From Streptosporangium album (GTDB lineage Bacteria > Actinomycetota > Actinomycetes > Streptosporangiales > Streptosporangiaceae): DNA of 64,000 nt. Within the stretch, counting starts at the first letter, position 1. Every line of letters starts with the position of its first letter. The notes beneath the pieces are model-generated. The model worked only from the letters and a program-made list of their open reading frames with translations, did not search any database and was not told the origin of the DNA. The stretch spans positions 3,534,001 to 3,598,000 of the forward strand of contig NZ_JACHJU010000001.1 in NCBI RefSeq assembly GCF_014203795.1, given 5' to 3'. This document shows, one piece after another, positions 51,081-59,440 of the stretch. The translations under genes were made by a program, and so were the position numbers.

Positions 51081-51910
51081 GGCCTGGAAGTGCAGTTGCA
51101 GGCCAACTGCCGGGAACGGGACGTGTTTCTCATCCAGCCGCTCGTCCCGCCGGTCCAGGAGAACCTCGTCGAGCTGCTCCTCATGCTGGACGCCGCCAGA
51201 GGGGCATCGGCGGCCAGGACTACCGTGGTGATGCCCCACTACGCCTACGCGCGGTCGGACAAGAAGGACGCTCCACGCATCTCCATCGGGGCGCGACTGG
51301 TCGCCGATCTCCTGGTGGCCGCGGGAGCCAGCCGGGTGCTGACCATGACCCTGCACTCGCCCCAGGTGCACGGGTTCTTCAGCGTTCCGGTCGACCGCCT
51401 GCACGCCCTGCGCGAGCTGGCGGCCCACTTCCGCCGGTACGACCTCCAGCGCCGTCGTCGTCGCCCCCGACCTGGGCAACGCCAAGGCGGCCGCGGCCTT
51501 CGCGCGCCTGCTGGGGGTCGAGGTCGCGGTGGGGGCCAAGCAGCGGTTCAGCGACGCCCGGGTCGTCATCAGCTCGGTGATCGGCGACATCGCGGGCAAA
51601 GACGTCATCGCCCTGGACGACGAGATCGCCAAGGGCACGACGATGGTGGAGTTGCTCGACCGGCTCCGCGAACGCCGGGTCAACTCGGTGCGCATCGCCT
51701 GCACCCACGGCCTCTTCACCGACGGGTCCATCGACCGTCTGAGTGACCAGCCCGACGTCGAAGAGATCGTCTGCACCAACACGGTGCCGATCCCCGACTC
51801 CAAGCCCGACTCCAAGCTCCGGGTCCTGTCGATCGCCCCCCGCGCTCGCCGAGGCCATGCGCCGCATCCACGACGGCGAATCGGTCAGCGCCCTGTTCGA
51901 CGCCTCCTGA
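51081..51910 (+). pseudogene. Ribose-phosphate pyrophosphokinase (PRPP synthetase), broken
   Basis: Three frames read consecutively as a PRPP synthetase: [20 protein letters not shown] through [20 protein letters not shown] (ATP loop) to AAHFRRYDL; then [20 protein letters not shown] through the PRPP loop [15 protein letters not shown]; then ALAEAMRRIHDGESV to a TGA at 51908. Indels lie near 51440 and in a run of six C near 51835. The first 40 or so residues are missing and replaced by the methyltransferase fragment. Sequencing error could explain the indels but not the lost N-terminus. Confidence 0.75.
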
Positions 51911-52023
51911 CCCGTTCCCCCAACACCACTACACGCCCGGCTCCGGGCGCCGTGTCGCGCATACCGGCCGACATGCGGTTTCCCCTGTCCACGGCCGGAC
52001 GTCGGACGGCGAGGGGAGCACCC

Positions 52024-52335
52024 TCACCGGCTGATCGCCGCCCACAGGGTGTCGAACTCCTCCTCGGTCAGGGAGTTCAGGCCGAAGTCGTCCGGATAGA
52101 TCGGGCCTTCGGCCAGGAAACCGTGCTCGTCCTGGAGATGCCGCCACGAATACCGGCGGGCGAGGCCGTCCGATCCCAGCTCGGCATGCCGGACCGGCCA
52201 GTACTCCCCGCCGTCGTCGATGACGGTCTCGAACAGCCAGATGCGGCCGTCGTCGTCCACCCCGTGCCAGTACAGGTGCGGCCTGTCGCTCTCGTCGAGC
52301 GCCCGAATGGCACCCTTGCGCCGGTCCTGCAGCAT
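52024..52335 (-). CDS. Small hypothetical protein
   Basis: The 103-residue cytoplasmic protein starts at ATG 52335 after GAGGAG. It is acidic and aromatic (HLYWHGVDDDGRIWLFETVI, EYWPVRHAEL, FDTLWAAISR at the end). Proteins of this look are often small unknown-function or immunity-like proteins, but I cannot name a family. Its promoter overlaps that of the divergent SARP remnant. Confidence 0.65.
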   Translation of the reverse strand: MLQDRRKGAIRALDESDRPHLYWHGVDDDGRIWLFETVIDDGGEYWPVRHAELGSDGLARRYSWRHLQDEHGFLAEGPIYPDDFGLNSLTEEEFDTLWAAISR

Positions 52336-52391
52336 TGTGCTCCTCAATGTCAATCAAAAGGCAATCAAGGGCACATACGCTGCCCCTTGTC

Positions 52392-52805
52392 ATGTTGCGT
52401 GTTCTCGGTCCGCTCCAGGCGGAGGTCGACGGTCGTGCGGTGGATCTGGGCACCTCCCGGCAGCGGGCGGTGGTGGCCAGGCTGGTCGCCGCGGGCGGAT
52501 ATGTGGTCTCCACCGATCGTTTCATCGATGACCTGTGGCGAGGGCAGCCCCCGCCCAAGGCGCTGGCCGCTCTTCACGTGTATGTGTCTAACCTGCGCCG
52601 GGCGCTCGAACCCGGACGGCCACCCCGGACTCCCGCCACCGTTCTGGTCAGCGCGGCTCCGGGCTATCGTCTCCGGCTGGAGCCGGAGCAGGTGGACGCC
52701 TGGCTGTTCCCCCGGCTGGTCGACTCCGCCGCGGCCGCGCTCGCCTCGGGCGACGGGGCACGAGCACTCGATCTGGCTGATCGGGCCCTCGCGCTGCGGC
52801 AGGAG
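52392..52805 (+). pseudogene. Truncated SARP/AfsR-family regulator
   Basis: From ATG 52392 the frame encodes MLRVLGPLQAEVDGRAVDLG, RQRAVVARLVAAGGYVVSTD and HVYVSNLRRALEPGRPPRTP, which is the OmpR-like winged HTH of SARP activators. The first helices of the BTAD domain follow (ALASGDGARALDLADRALAL). Homology stops near 52805, so only about 138 residues of the usual 270 or more remain. SARPs normally activate secondary-metabolite clusters; this one lacks most of the activation domain. Confidence 0.7.
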
Positions 52806-52892
52806 CCGGCGTCCGCCGAACGCCGGACCCCGAGCCGGCCGCCCGGGCAGACGTCCAAGAAGTCCGAAAGGTCGGTAGACGGGCAGACCGGA

Positions 52893-53232
52893 GACCAGGG
52901 GCCCGATCGACGGTGAGTTCGAGCGGGCGGAACGGTCCTACTCGACCGTGGCCGAGTGGATGGCCGCGCCCGGTGGCGCCAACGCCACCGGGATCGGCAT
53001 CGCCGGCCGGTTCGTGGCCCGGCTGGCCGGAGACCTGCCGCAGGACGTCCCGGAGCTGGCGGCCATGCACGGGTTCATCCCGCAGGATGTCTCCGAACTG
53101 CTGGTCCGCGCACTGGGCGCGCAGGGCGGCGCTGGCTCAGACGTCGGCGAGAGGGCCGAAGACGAGCCGCTGACGGCGCCGGCGGCCCGCTCGATGACGG
53201 GCCAGAGCACCTGGTCCTCCATCGTGTGGTGA
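52893..53232 (+). other. Open frame of uncertain status
   Basis: The plus frame from 52893 to a TGA near 53232 encodes AERSYSTVAEWMAAPGGANA and RFVARLAGDLPQDVPELAAM in a protein-like manner. It has no clear start and overlaps a hemerythrin remnant on the other strand. It may be the tail of a deleted gene joined to the SARP fragment. Confidence 0.3.
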
Positions 53233-53290
53233 TGGTGGATGCCGTGGCAGAGGGCGGTGATGAATCCGGCGATGGCGATGGCGATGGCGA
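53110..53290 (-). pseudogene. Remnant of a hemerythrin HHE-domain protein
   Basis: The minus strand encodes FITALCHGIHHHHTMEDQVL followed by WPVIERAAG, the metal-binding His cluster and following helix of HHE proteins. Upstream it runs into a GGCGAT repeat and downstream it loses homology within 20 codons. Only the central segment is left. Confidence 0.55.
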
Positions 53291-53303
53291 TGGCGATGGC
53301 GGT
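53268..53303. repeat. GGCGAT hexanucleotide tandem repeat
   Basis: Five perfect GGCGAT units (53268-53297) are followed by one GGCGGT. The array sits at the edge of the hemerythrin remnant. Read on the minus strand it would encode alternating residues such as His/Arg or Ile/Ala. Confidence 0.8.
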
Positions 53304-53528
53304 GGCGCGGGCCGGGTCGGCCGGACGTCGGTCACTCCGGCACGGGCACCGCGTCGGCGGTGCGGCGGAGGCGTCGCCGCACGGGTCCGGACCGCCGGTA
53401 TGGGCTGGTTTCCGGGGAGCTCCGACGGCGGAGGTGTGGTGATCCGGGTGGTCCTCGTTTGATTTCGCATCGCGCTGCCGAGGCGTGTATGGTTACACCT
53501 GTCCGCAGCGCGAAAGCGAAGCAGACAG

Positions 53529-53601
53529 GCCCCTTTAGCTCAGTCGGCAGAGCGTCTCCATGGTAAGGAGAAGGTCTACGGTTCGATTCCGTAAAGGGGC
53601 T
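53529..53601 (+). tRNA. tRNA-Thr (anticodon GGT)
   Basis: The 73-nt cloverleaf has acceptor GCCCCTT paired with AAGGGGC (53594-53600), D-arm TTAGCTCAGTCGGCAGAGC, anticodon stem TCTCC/GGAGA with loop ATGGTAA (anticodon GGT), and T-arm TACGGTTCGATTCCGTA. The gene encodes no CCA end. It heads the conserved tRNA-Thr, tRNA-Met, rpmG block of actinobacteria. Confidence 0.96.
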
Positions 53602-53804
53602 CTATAGCCTAAAGGCCCTGACCATTCGGTTAGGGCTTTCGGCTTGGGTGGGTCCTGACGGCCGCCCAGAAAATGCTCAAGGTTCCCGCCGAGCGAACGG
53701 GCATACTGGGGAAACTCAGAAGCGATAGCCCTGACCTGCACAAGTACGTAGGCACTCAGCGCGTCGGGTATCCTTGCGGTGGCCGGTCTGTTCAGACGGC
53801 CCAA

Positions 53805-53878
53805 GGCGGAGTAGCTCAGTCAGGCAGAGCAAACGGCTCATAATCGTTGTGTCGCCGGTTCAAGTCCGGCCTCCGCTA
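53805..53878 (+). tRNA. tRNA-Met (anticodon CAT, elongator type)
   Basis: The 74-nt cloverleaf has acceptor GGCGGAG with CTCCGCT (first pair G-U), D-arm AGCTCAGTCAGGCAGAGC, anticodon loop CTCATAA (CAT) on stem ACGG/TCGT-type pairs, and T-arm GCCGGTTCAAGTCCGGC. The acceptor and anticodon stems fit an elongator, not an initiator. Confidence 0.94.
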
Positions 53879-53955
53879 CTACCCTCCCGGGTTCCCCGTC
53901 AAAGGGGGAGTCGGCGTGGGTTGTCCCAGTCCCAAACGTAGAAAGGCACTCCCAA

Positions 53956-54120
53956 GTGGCTGCCACCGACGTTAGGCCGAAGATCACGCTGGCCTGCCAG
54001 GAGTGCAAGCACCGCAACTACATCACGCGGAAGAACCGGCGCAACGACCCGGATCGGCTTGAGCTGAAGAAGTACTGCCCCAACTGCAAGACGCACCAGG
54101 CGCACCGCGAGACCCGCTAA
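53956..54120 (+). CDS. rpmG: 50S ribosomal protein L33, zinc-binding (C+) form
   Basis: The 54-residue protein starts at GTG 53956 and ends with TAA at 54120. It has two CxxC pairs ([10 protein letters not shown] and YCPNCKTHQ) that bind zinc, and the basic [18 protein letters not shown] core. It is part of the large ribosomal subunit near the E site. Having both Cys pairs makes it the zinc-containing paralogue, which is often replaced by a C- form in zinc starvation. Position after tRNA-Met is conserved in actinobacteria. Confidence 0.95.
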   Translation: MAATDVRPKITLACQECKHRNYITRKNRRNDPDRLELKKYCPNCKTHQAHRETR

Positions 54121-54187
54121 GTCTCTGCGAAGCCTCCCGGTTCTCGCCGGGAGATGGGTACTTCAGCAGCACTCACATACTCAACGC

Positions 54188-54218
54188 AGACCGGCGCCCC
54201 CGTTCGGGGCGCCGGTCT
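54188..54218 (+). terminator. Hairpin terminator after rpmG
   Basis: A perfect 13-bp stem (54188-54200 with 54206-54218) with a CGTTC loop lies about 70 bp after the rpmG stop. A smaller hairpin CTCCCGG/CCGGGAG lies just before it at about 54127-54150. Confidence 0.8.
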
Positions 54219-54384
54219 GTCGTATCTGTACAGCTTTCGCGCCCGGGTGTTGACCATGCTCGACAGCCGGTGCCGGACCCGGGGCGGGCTACGGTTTCCT
54301 GGTGGCCGATCCCGGGGACGTACGCCCCGGAATCTTGTTCTGTCAACGTCGGCCTCACCAGCTCGATATCCGTAAGGGAGCACG

Positions 54385-54831
54385 ATGGCTCTGAACCGCG
54401 ATTTCGTCGGGCGGGCGTCCGCGCCTTCCGCGCCCTACGAGGTCAGCCGCGTGAAGATCGCAGAATTCGCGACGGCGATCGGCGACGACAACCCGATCTA
54501 CCGGGACAGGGAGGCCGCCCAGGCCGCCGGTCATCCGGATGTGATCGCACCGCCGACCTTCCCCATCGTGTTCAGCCTGGCCGGCGGGACGGTCCTGGCC
54601 GACCCCGAGCTCGGCCTGAACTTCGCCATGGTGGTCCACGGCGAGCAGCGCTTCGAATACCATCGGCCCGTCCACGCCGGGGACGAACTGGTCAGCGTCT
54701 TCACGGTGACCGACATCCGCAGCGTCGGCCGCAACGAGCTCATCACCGTCAAGAGCGACGTCACCACCGTTGACGGCGAACCCGTCTGCACGACCTACAA
54801 CACCATCGTCGAGCGCGGAGGGGCGGCCTGA
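54385..54831 (+). CDS. MaoC-family dehydratase, HadA-like (N-terminal type)
   Basis: The 148-residue hot-dog-fold protein has the FAS1-like dehydratase pattern: VGRASAPSAPYEVSRVKIAE, AIGDDNPIYRD and VHGEQRFEYHRPVHAGDELV. It lacks the catalytic hydratase-2 Asp/His motif, as HadA does, so it should act as the structural or substrate-binding partner of the next gene product. In mycobacteria HadA-HadB dehydrate 3-hydroxyacyl-ACP in fatty or mycolic acid synthesis; here general fatty-acid elongation is more likely. The ATG follows AAGGGAG. The genes are one base apart. Confidence 0.85.
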   Translation: MALNRDFVGRASAPSAPYEVSRVKIAEFATAIGDDNPIYRDREAAQAAGHPDVIAPPTFPIVFSLAGGTVLADPELGLNFAMVVHGEQRFEYHRPVHAGDELVSVFTVTDIRSVGRNELITVKSDVTTVDGEPVCTTYNTIVERGGAA

Positions 54832-54832
54832 G

Positions 54833-55261
54833 ATGGCAGCGACTGTGAAATACGACGAGGTCGAGACGGGCCAGCAGCTCCCGCCCGCCGACTACCCGGT
54901 CCGCCGCGCCAACCTGGTGATGTACGCCGGCGCCTCCGGGGACTTCAACCCCATCCACTGGAACGAGCGGTTCGCCAAGTCCGTCGGCCTCCCCGACGTC
55001 ATCGCGCACGGCATGTTCACCATGGCCCAGGGGGGCCGGTACGTCACCGACTGGGCAGGCGACCCGGGCGCGGTCGTCGACTACGGCGTGCGGTTCTCCT
55101 CCATGGTGGTCGTCCCTGATGACGAGCAGGGCGCCGTCATCACGGTGAGCGGCGTCATCGAGGAGAAGCTCGAGGACAAGCGCGTGGTGGTCGCCCTGAC
55201 CGCCAGGTCCGGCGACTCCCGGGTCCTGTCCAGGGCCCGTGCGGTGGTCCAGCTCTCCTAG
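54833..55261 (+). CDS. MaoC-family dehydratase, HadB-like catalytic subunit
   Basis: The 142-residue protein starts at ATG 54833, one base after the upstream stop. It contains the hydratase-2 motif YAGASGDFNPIHWNERFAKS (catalytic Asp and His) and the following VIAHGMFTMAQGG loop. It probably forms the active heterodimer with the HadA-like protein to make trans-2-enoyl thioesters from 3-hydroxyacyl-ACP or -CoA in the cytoplasm. Same operon; murB lies two genes downstream, as is usual in actinobacteria. Confidence 0.88.
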   Translation: MAATVKYDEVETGQQLPPADYPVRRANLVMYAGASGDFNPIHWNERFAKSVGLPDVIAHGMFTMAQGGRYVTDWAGDPGAVVDYGVRFSSMVVVPDDEQGAVITVSGVIEEKLEDKRVVVALTARSGDSRVLSRARAVVQLS

Positions 55262-55320
55262 CCCCTCGCCTCGCGGACCGGGGGCTGATTCTTCCCCCGG
55301 TCTGTGGGTAGCGTCCGGAG

Positions 55321-56481
55321 ATGAGCGAAGTACCACCTCACGTGACCGGGCTCGCCGAGCGGCGGGCCGAGGCACGCAGCAACCGCGACTACGACGGGGC
55401 CGACGCGCTCCGCGGTGAGATCGAAGCCGAGGGCTGGGTCGTCCGCGACACCGGAGACGGCTTCGAGCTCACCCCCAGGCCGCCCTTCGAGGTGTGGCCC
55501 ACGGTGAGTTCTCTCCCCATGTCGGCAGAAGGCGACCGGCCGGGTGGCCGGGCCGGTTCCGCGGGCTCCGAGCCCGCCGGCCGTGACGTCCCCCTTACGG
55601 ACGCCGGACGGGTCGCCGAGACCCAGGCTGCGCCCCGGCAGAAGCCTGAGGGCGCGGAGCTCGTGGGCCGCTCGGAGGAGAACGAGGGCGATCCCGGACG
55701 GATGGTCTTCTCCCAGTTGCTGTGGGACGCGAGCCTGTCCGTTTCGCGGCTCGATGAGGCGATCACTCCGGCCGAGCACGAGGAGCCGGTCACACCGCCG
55801 ACCGTGACGGTCGGGCTCGTGGTCGACGGCTGGCCCGACGACCTGCGTGACTGCGTCCGCTCCCTGGTCGCCCACACCGAGGCCACGATCCTCTGTCTGG
55901 ACCTGGGAGACGTCGACGGCGCCGGTGCCGTCCTGGAGCAGCTGGTCGAGGAGTTCCCCCGCAGGGTGAAGAGCCGGCACGTGGCCGAGACCCCGCACTG
56001 GAGGGGAGGGTCGGCGGGCTGGGGCGAGAGCCGTGCGAAGTTGCTGGAGCTCGACACCTCCGACGTGCACGTCGTGATGGAGACCTCCACGATCCTGGAC
56101 GGCGACGCGATCACCCCGCTGGTCAAGGTGCTGACCGATGATGTGGCCGCGGCGGGCTGGCAGGGCGTGAACCCCGGGGCGGACGGCCACGACTGGCATG
56201 AGGCGGAGCCCGGCGAGGTCCGCGGGCTGCTCGGCTATCTGTTCGCGGTCAGGCGTGACGCCGCGCTCGCGGCGGGTGGGTTCCCTGAGGACGCCCGCTA
56301 CTACCGCAACGCCGACCTGGAGTTCTCCCTCAGGCTCCCCGGGACCCTCGTCGCCCTGGGCAAGGACCTGCCGGTCCATTCAGAACGGCACCGCGGCTAT
56401 CACGACGTCGATCCCGATTACCGTGACAGGGAGTCCCGCAGGACCTATGACCGGGTGCTGAGGCTGCTCCGCGACACGTAG
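55321..56481 (+). CDS. CysRS-tail-like domain fused to a glycosyltransferase-like domain
   Basis: The 386-residue protein has two parts. Residues 1-55 (LAERRAEARSNRDYDGADAL, GWVVRDTGDGFEL) match the C-terminal helical segment of cysteinyl-tRNA synthetase that follows its catalytic core. After a low-complexity linker (60-135), residues 155-380 resemble a GT-A (family 2) fold (TVGLVVDGWPDDLRDCVRSL, DVHVVMETSTILDGDAITPL, FPEDARYYRNADLEFSLRLP). A DxD is not clear, so catalysis is uncertain. This fusion is found next to murB in actinobacteria; role unknown. Confidence 0.75.
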   Translation: MSEVPPHVTGLAERRAEARSNRDYDGADALRGEIEAEGWVVRDTGDGFELTPRPPFEVWPTVSSLPMSAEGDRPGGRAGSAGSEPAGRDVPLTDAGRVAETQAAPRQKPEGAELVGRSEENEGDPGRMVFSQLLWDASLSVSRLDEAITPAEHEEPVTPPTVTVGLVVDGWPDDLRDCVRSLVAHTEATILCLDLGDVDGAGAVLEQLVEEFPRRVKSRHVAETPHWRGGSAGWGESRAKLLELDTSDVHVVMETSTILDGDAITPLVKVLTDDVAAAGWQGVNPGADGHDWHEAEPGEVRGLLGYLFAVRRDAALAAGGFPEDARYYRNADLEFSLRLPGTLVALGKDLPVHSERHRGYHDVDPDYRDRESRRTYDRVLRLLRDT

Positions 56482-56517
56482 GCTGGTCCGGGATTTCGGC
56501 CGGGTGTGGGGAAGCGC

Positions 56518-57561
56518 ATGACTGAGCGGGTTGCAGGGGTACGGCTGGCGCCGTACACGACGTTGGGGCTGGGCGGACCGGCCAGGGCGTTCGCGGTGGC
56601 GGCCTCGGCCGAGGAGATCGTCGAGCTGGTGGCCGCGGCGGATCGCACCGGGGAGCCGGTGCTCGTGCTCGGCGGCGGCAGCAACCTGGTCGTGTCGGAC
56701 GAGGGCTTCGACGGGCTGGTCGTGCGGGTCGCCTCACGGGGGATCGAGATCGACGGGGACCGGATCACTGTGCAGGCGGGGGAGGACTGGGACGGTCTGG
56801 TCGCCCGTGCGGTCGCGGAGGGACGGGCGGGGATCGAGTGCCTGTCCGGGATTCCGGGAGTGGTCGGGTCCACACCGATCCAGAACGTCAGTGCCTACGG
56901 GCAGGAAGTGTCCCAGACGATCACCGGGGTCCGGGTCTACGACCGCAAGTCCGGCGAGGTGGGCGACCTGCCGGCCCGGGAGTGCGGGTTCGCCTACCGG
57001 CACAGCGTGTTCAAGGAGGAGTCCGGGCGGCACGTCATTCTGGCCGTCACCTACGAGCTGGCCGAGGACGGGCTGTCCGGCCCGGTCGCCTACAAGGAGC
57101 TGGCCACCCGGCTGGGCGTGGCCCTCGGCGAGCGGGTGCCGCTGGCGGAGGCCCGCGCGGCGGTGCTGGAGCTGCGCCGGGGCAAGGGGATGGTGCTCGA
57201 TGCCGACGACCCGGACACCCGGAGCGCGGGCTCGTTCTTCACCAACCCGGTCCTCGCCGCGCCGGAGGCGGCCGAGTTGGAGCTGCGCGCCCCCGGTTTC
57301 CCCCGCTGGGACATGCCGGACGGCGGCGTGAAGGTCCCGGCGGCCTGGCTGATCGAGAACGCCGGGTTCCCCAAGGGCTACCGGCGTGGTCCGGCGCGCA
57401 TCTCCACCAAGCACACCCTTGCAATGACAAATCCCGAAATGTCAGCGACGACCGCCGACCTTCTCGACCTGGCCCGTGAGGTCCGGGACGGGGTGCGGGA
57501 GAAGTTCGGCGTCACCCTCGTCAACGAGCCCGTGATGGTCGGCACCCACCTCCGGAACTAG
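56518..57561 (+). CDS. murB: UDP-N-acetylenolpyruvoylglucosamine reductase (MurB, type I)
   Basis: The 347-residue enzyme starts at ATG 56518 after GGGGAAG. It reduces UDP-GlcNAc-enolpyruvate to UDP-MurNAc with NADPH and FAD, the second step of peptidoglycan precursor synthesis in the cytoplasm. Motifs: TTLGLGGPARAF and LVLGGGSNLVVSDEG (FAD site), GIPGVVGSTPIQNVSAYGQE, FAYRHSVFK (Arg), SAGSFFTNPVL (catalytic Ser) and LVNEPVMVG (catalytic Glu). Full length for type I. It overlaps the stop of the convergent SDR gene by four bases. Confidence 0.97.
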   Translation: MTERVAGVRLAPYTTLGLGGPARAFAVAASAEEIVELVAAADRTGEPVLVLGGGSNLVVSDEGFDGLVVRVASRGIEIDGDRITVQAGEDWDGLVARAVAEGRAGIECLSGIPGVVGSTPIQNVSAYGQEVSQTITGVRVYDRKSGEVGDLPARECGFAYRHSVFKEESGRHVILAVTYELAEDGLSGPVAYKELATRLGVALGERVPLAEARAAVLELRRGKGMVLDADDPDTRSAGSFFTNPVLAAPEAAELELRAPGFPRWDMPDGGVKVPAAWLIENAGFPKGYRRGPARISTKHTLAMTNPEMSATTADLLDLAREVRDGVREKFGVTLVNEPVMVGTHLRN

Positions 57562-58364
57562 ACCCCCTTGAGGAACCCGGCGTCGACGGAGAATTCCGCG
57601 CCGGTCGTGCTCGCCGAGCGCGGCGAGGCGAGCAGGGCGATCACGTCGGCGACCTCCTGCGGATCGACGAGCCTCCCGGTGGTCAGCTTCATCATCTCCG
57701 GTGCGACGCTGTCCATCACGCTGTCACGGTCGGTGCCCGCCTGGGCGGCGATGATGTCGGCCGCGCCGCCCTCCTCGGTCCACCACGCCGTCCGCACGGG
57801 CCCAGGGGAGACGGTGTTCACCCGGATGCCCTGCGGCGCGAACTCCTCCGACAGCGCCTTGGTCAGGTTGTTCAGGCCCGCCTTGGCGGCGTTGTAGTCG
57901 ACGTTCATCGGGGCGGGCTGCCGGGCGTTGCCCGAGGAGACGTTGACGATCGAACCGCCGCCCCGCCGGAGCATCTCCGGGATGGCGGCACGGACGGCAC
58001 GGACGATCGAGAACAGGTTGAACTCGAACATCTCCCGCCAGTCGTCATCGGTGGGGGCCATGAACGAGAAGCGCGGCAGGGACACACCGGGCGGCGGCCC
58101 GCCGGCGTTGTTCACCAGGATGTCGAGTCCACCGAACTCCTCCACGGCCCGTGCCACGAGCCGGCCGGGCGCCTCGGGGTCCATCAGGTCGACCGGCACG
58201 TGGAGCAGACCGGTGCCGCCGAGCGCTTCCAACTCCGGAGTGCTCTTACGCGAGGCGGCCACGACACGGACCCCCTCGTCGAGCAGGGTGCGCGTGACAG
58301 CCAGCCCGATGCCCTTGGACGCGCCGGTGACGACCGCGACGCGGCCGGAAAGCTGCAGATCCAT
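57558..58364 (-). CDS. Short-chain dehydrogenase/reductase (SDR)
   Basis: The 268-residue SDR starts at ATG 58364 after GAGAAGGA. It has the cofactor motif VVTGASKGIGLAV, NNAG (ILVNNAGG), catalytic Ser in IVNVSSGNAR and the YxxxK motif (VDYNAAKAGL), all expected for a classical SDR. The Arg in AASRKS after strand 2 suggests NADP(H). Substrate unknown. It is convergent with murB (stops overlap in CTAG). Confidence 0.92.
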   Translation of the reverse strand: MDLQLSGRVAVVTGASKGIGLAVTRTLLDEGVRVVAASRKSTPELEALGGTGLLHVPVDLMDPEAPGRLVARAVEEFGGLDILVNNAGGPPPGVSLPRFSFMAPTDDDWREMFEFNLFSIVRAVRAAIPEMLRRGGGSIVNVSSGNARQPAPMNVDYNAAKAGLNNLTKALSEEFAPQGIRVNTVSPGPVRTAWWTEEGGAADIIAAQAGTDRDSVMDSVAPEMMKLTTGRLVDPQEVADVIALLASPRSASTTGAEFSVDAGFLKGV

Positions 58365-58552
58365 GGATGTCCTTCTCATTGCCGAGCCCCACCCGGCCGG
58401 GTGGGGAATTCATGGGGCAAAGCTAAGGCGGGCGTGAGGGCCGGGTCTGGCGAGATCCGGACCAGCAGTTTCAGCTGGATTCGGACCAGCAATCCGGTGT
58501 GAACATTCTGGGAATGAGTAGGTTCTTACAGCTGTTAAGGTCAGATGGAAAC

Positions 58553-58745
58553 ACCCGAAGGGGAGTAGTCCCAATCGCGTGATCGACATACTGGCGCCCC
58601 AGGGCGCCCGGTCACGTGGGCCTGGTATCCAGGCGGACGAGACCTTCGGTCCGGCAGTCATACATCGATGCTGCCGGGCCGAAGCGTGCCCGACTCCCCG
58701 GGTGCTCCCCTTCCGGCCCGGCCGCGTGCGCGGAAGGGCCCCCCT
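58553..58745 (+). promoter_or_regulatory. yybP-ykoY-type manganese riboswitch with translational expression platform
   Basis: The leader contains the family signatures GGGGAGTAG (58560-58568), GACATACTGGC (58585-58595) and CGAGACCTTCGG (58638-58649). P1 is formed by cccgaagg with ccttcgg. The platform holds two hairpins: CCGGCAG/CTGCCGG (58651-58677), and CCCTTCCG (58708-58715) with CGGAAGGG (58731-58738). The second buries the Shine-Dalgarno seven bases before the GTG of the GDT1-family gene. Binding of Mn2+ should free the site and switch on the exporter. Confidence 0.85.
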
Positions 58746-59315
58746 GTGGAAGCATTCTGGATCAGTCTCGCCGTGATCTTCGTCGCCGAGCTCGGTGACA
58801 AGAGCCAGCTCATGGCGATGACCTTCGCGACCCGATTCAAACCGTGGCCGGTCCTGGCCGGAATCACCCTGGCCACCGCCGTCGTCCACCTGGTCAGCGT
58901 CGGCCTGGGCAGCCTCGTCGGCGACCTGATCCCCACCACGGTCATCACCGTCATCGCGGGCATCGCGTTCCTCGGCTTCGCCCTGTGGACGCTGCGCGGT
59001 GACGAGCTGACCGACGAGGAGTCGCAGAAGGCGCAGCGCACCACCCGGTCGGCCATCATCGCCGTGACCGTCGCCTTCTTCCTCGCCGAACTCGGCGACA
59101 AGACCATGCTCGCCACCATCACCCTCGCCACCCAGCACGGCTGGTTCGGCACCTGGCTCGGTTCGACCGTCGGCATGGTCGCCGCCGACGCGCTGGCCAT
59201 CGCGGTCGGCCGGATGCTCGGCAAGCACCTCCCCGAGAAGGTCATCCGCTACGGCGCCGCCGCCGCGTTCGCCGTCTTCGGCGTCGTCCTGCTGCTCGAA
59301 GCGCTGCTCGGCTGA
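58746..59315 (+). CDS. TMEM165/GDT1-family cation transporter (probable Mn2+ exporter)
   Basis: The 189-residue membrane protein starts at GTG 58746, controlled by the riboswitch just before it. It has six helices in two homologous halves. Each half carries the ExGD-K/R-S/T cation-binding motif (FVAELGDKSQLM and FLAELGDKTMLA), separated by a charged loop (RGDELTDEESQKAQR). Bacterial relatives (MneA-like) export Mn2+, and the yybP-ykoY leader fits that role. Confidence 0.93.
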   Translation: MEAFWISLAVIFVAELGDKSQLMAMTFATRFKPWPVLAGITLATAVVHLVSVGLGSLVGDLIPTTVITVIAGIAFLGFALWTLRGDELTDEESQKAQRTTRSAIIAVTVAFFLAELGDKTMLATITLATQHGWFGTWLGSTVGMVAADALAIAVGRMLGKHLPEKVIRYGAAAAFAVFGVVLLLEALLG

Positions 59316-59440
59316 TCGGGGTACGGCGGATCGGCTGAAGCGTCCAGGTCGTCCACCCGCTGCCGCACGATCACTGAGTCGATGGCCATGGTCGGCGTCA
59401 TCGTCCCCTCTGTCCGATGTGATGATTGCAGTCGCAGGGT

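Noticed and set aside
51929..52558. 209-codon minus-strand frame around the small hypothetical gene
   Set aside because: It overlaps the better-supported gene at 52024-52335 in another frame and also the SARP N-terminus; it lacks motifs.
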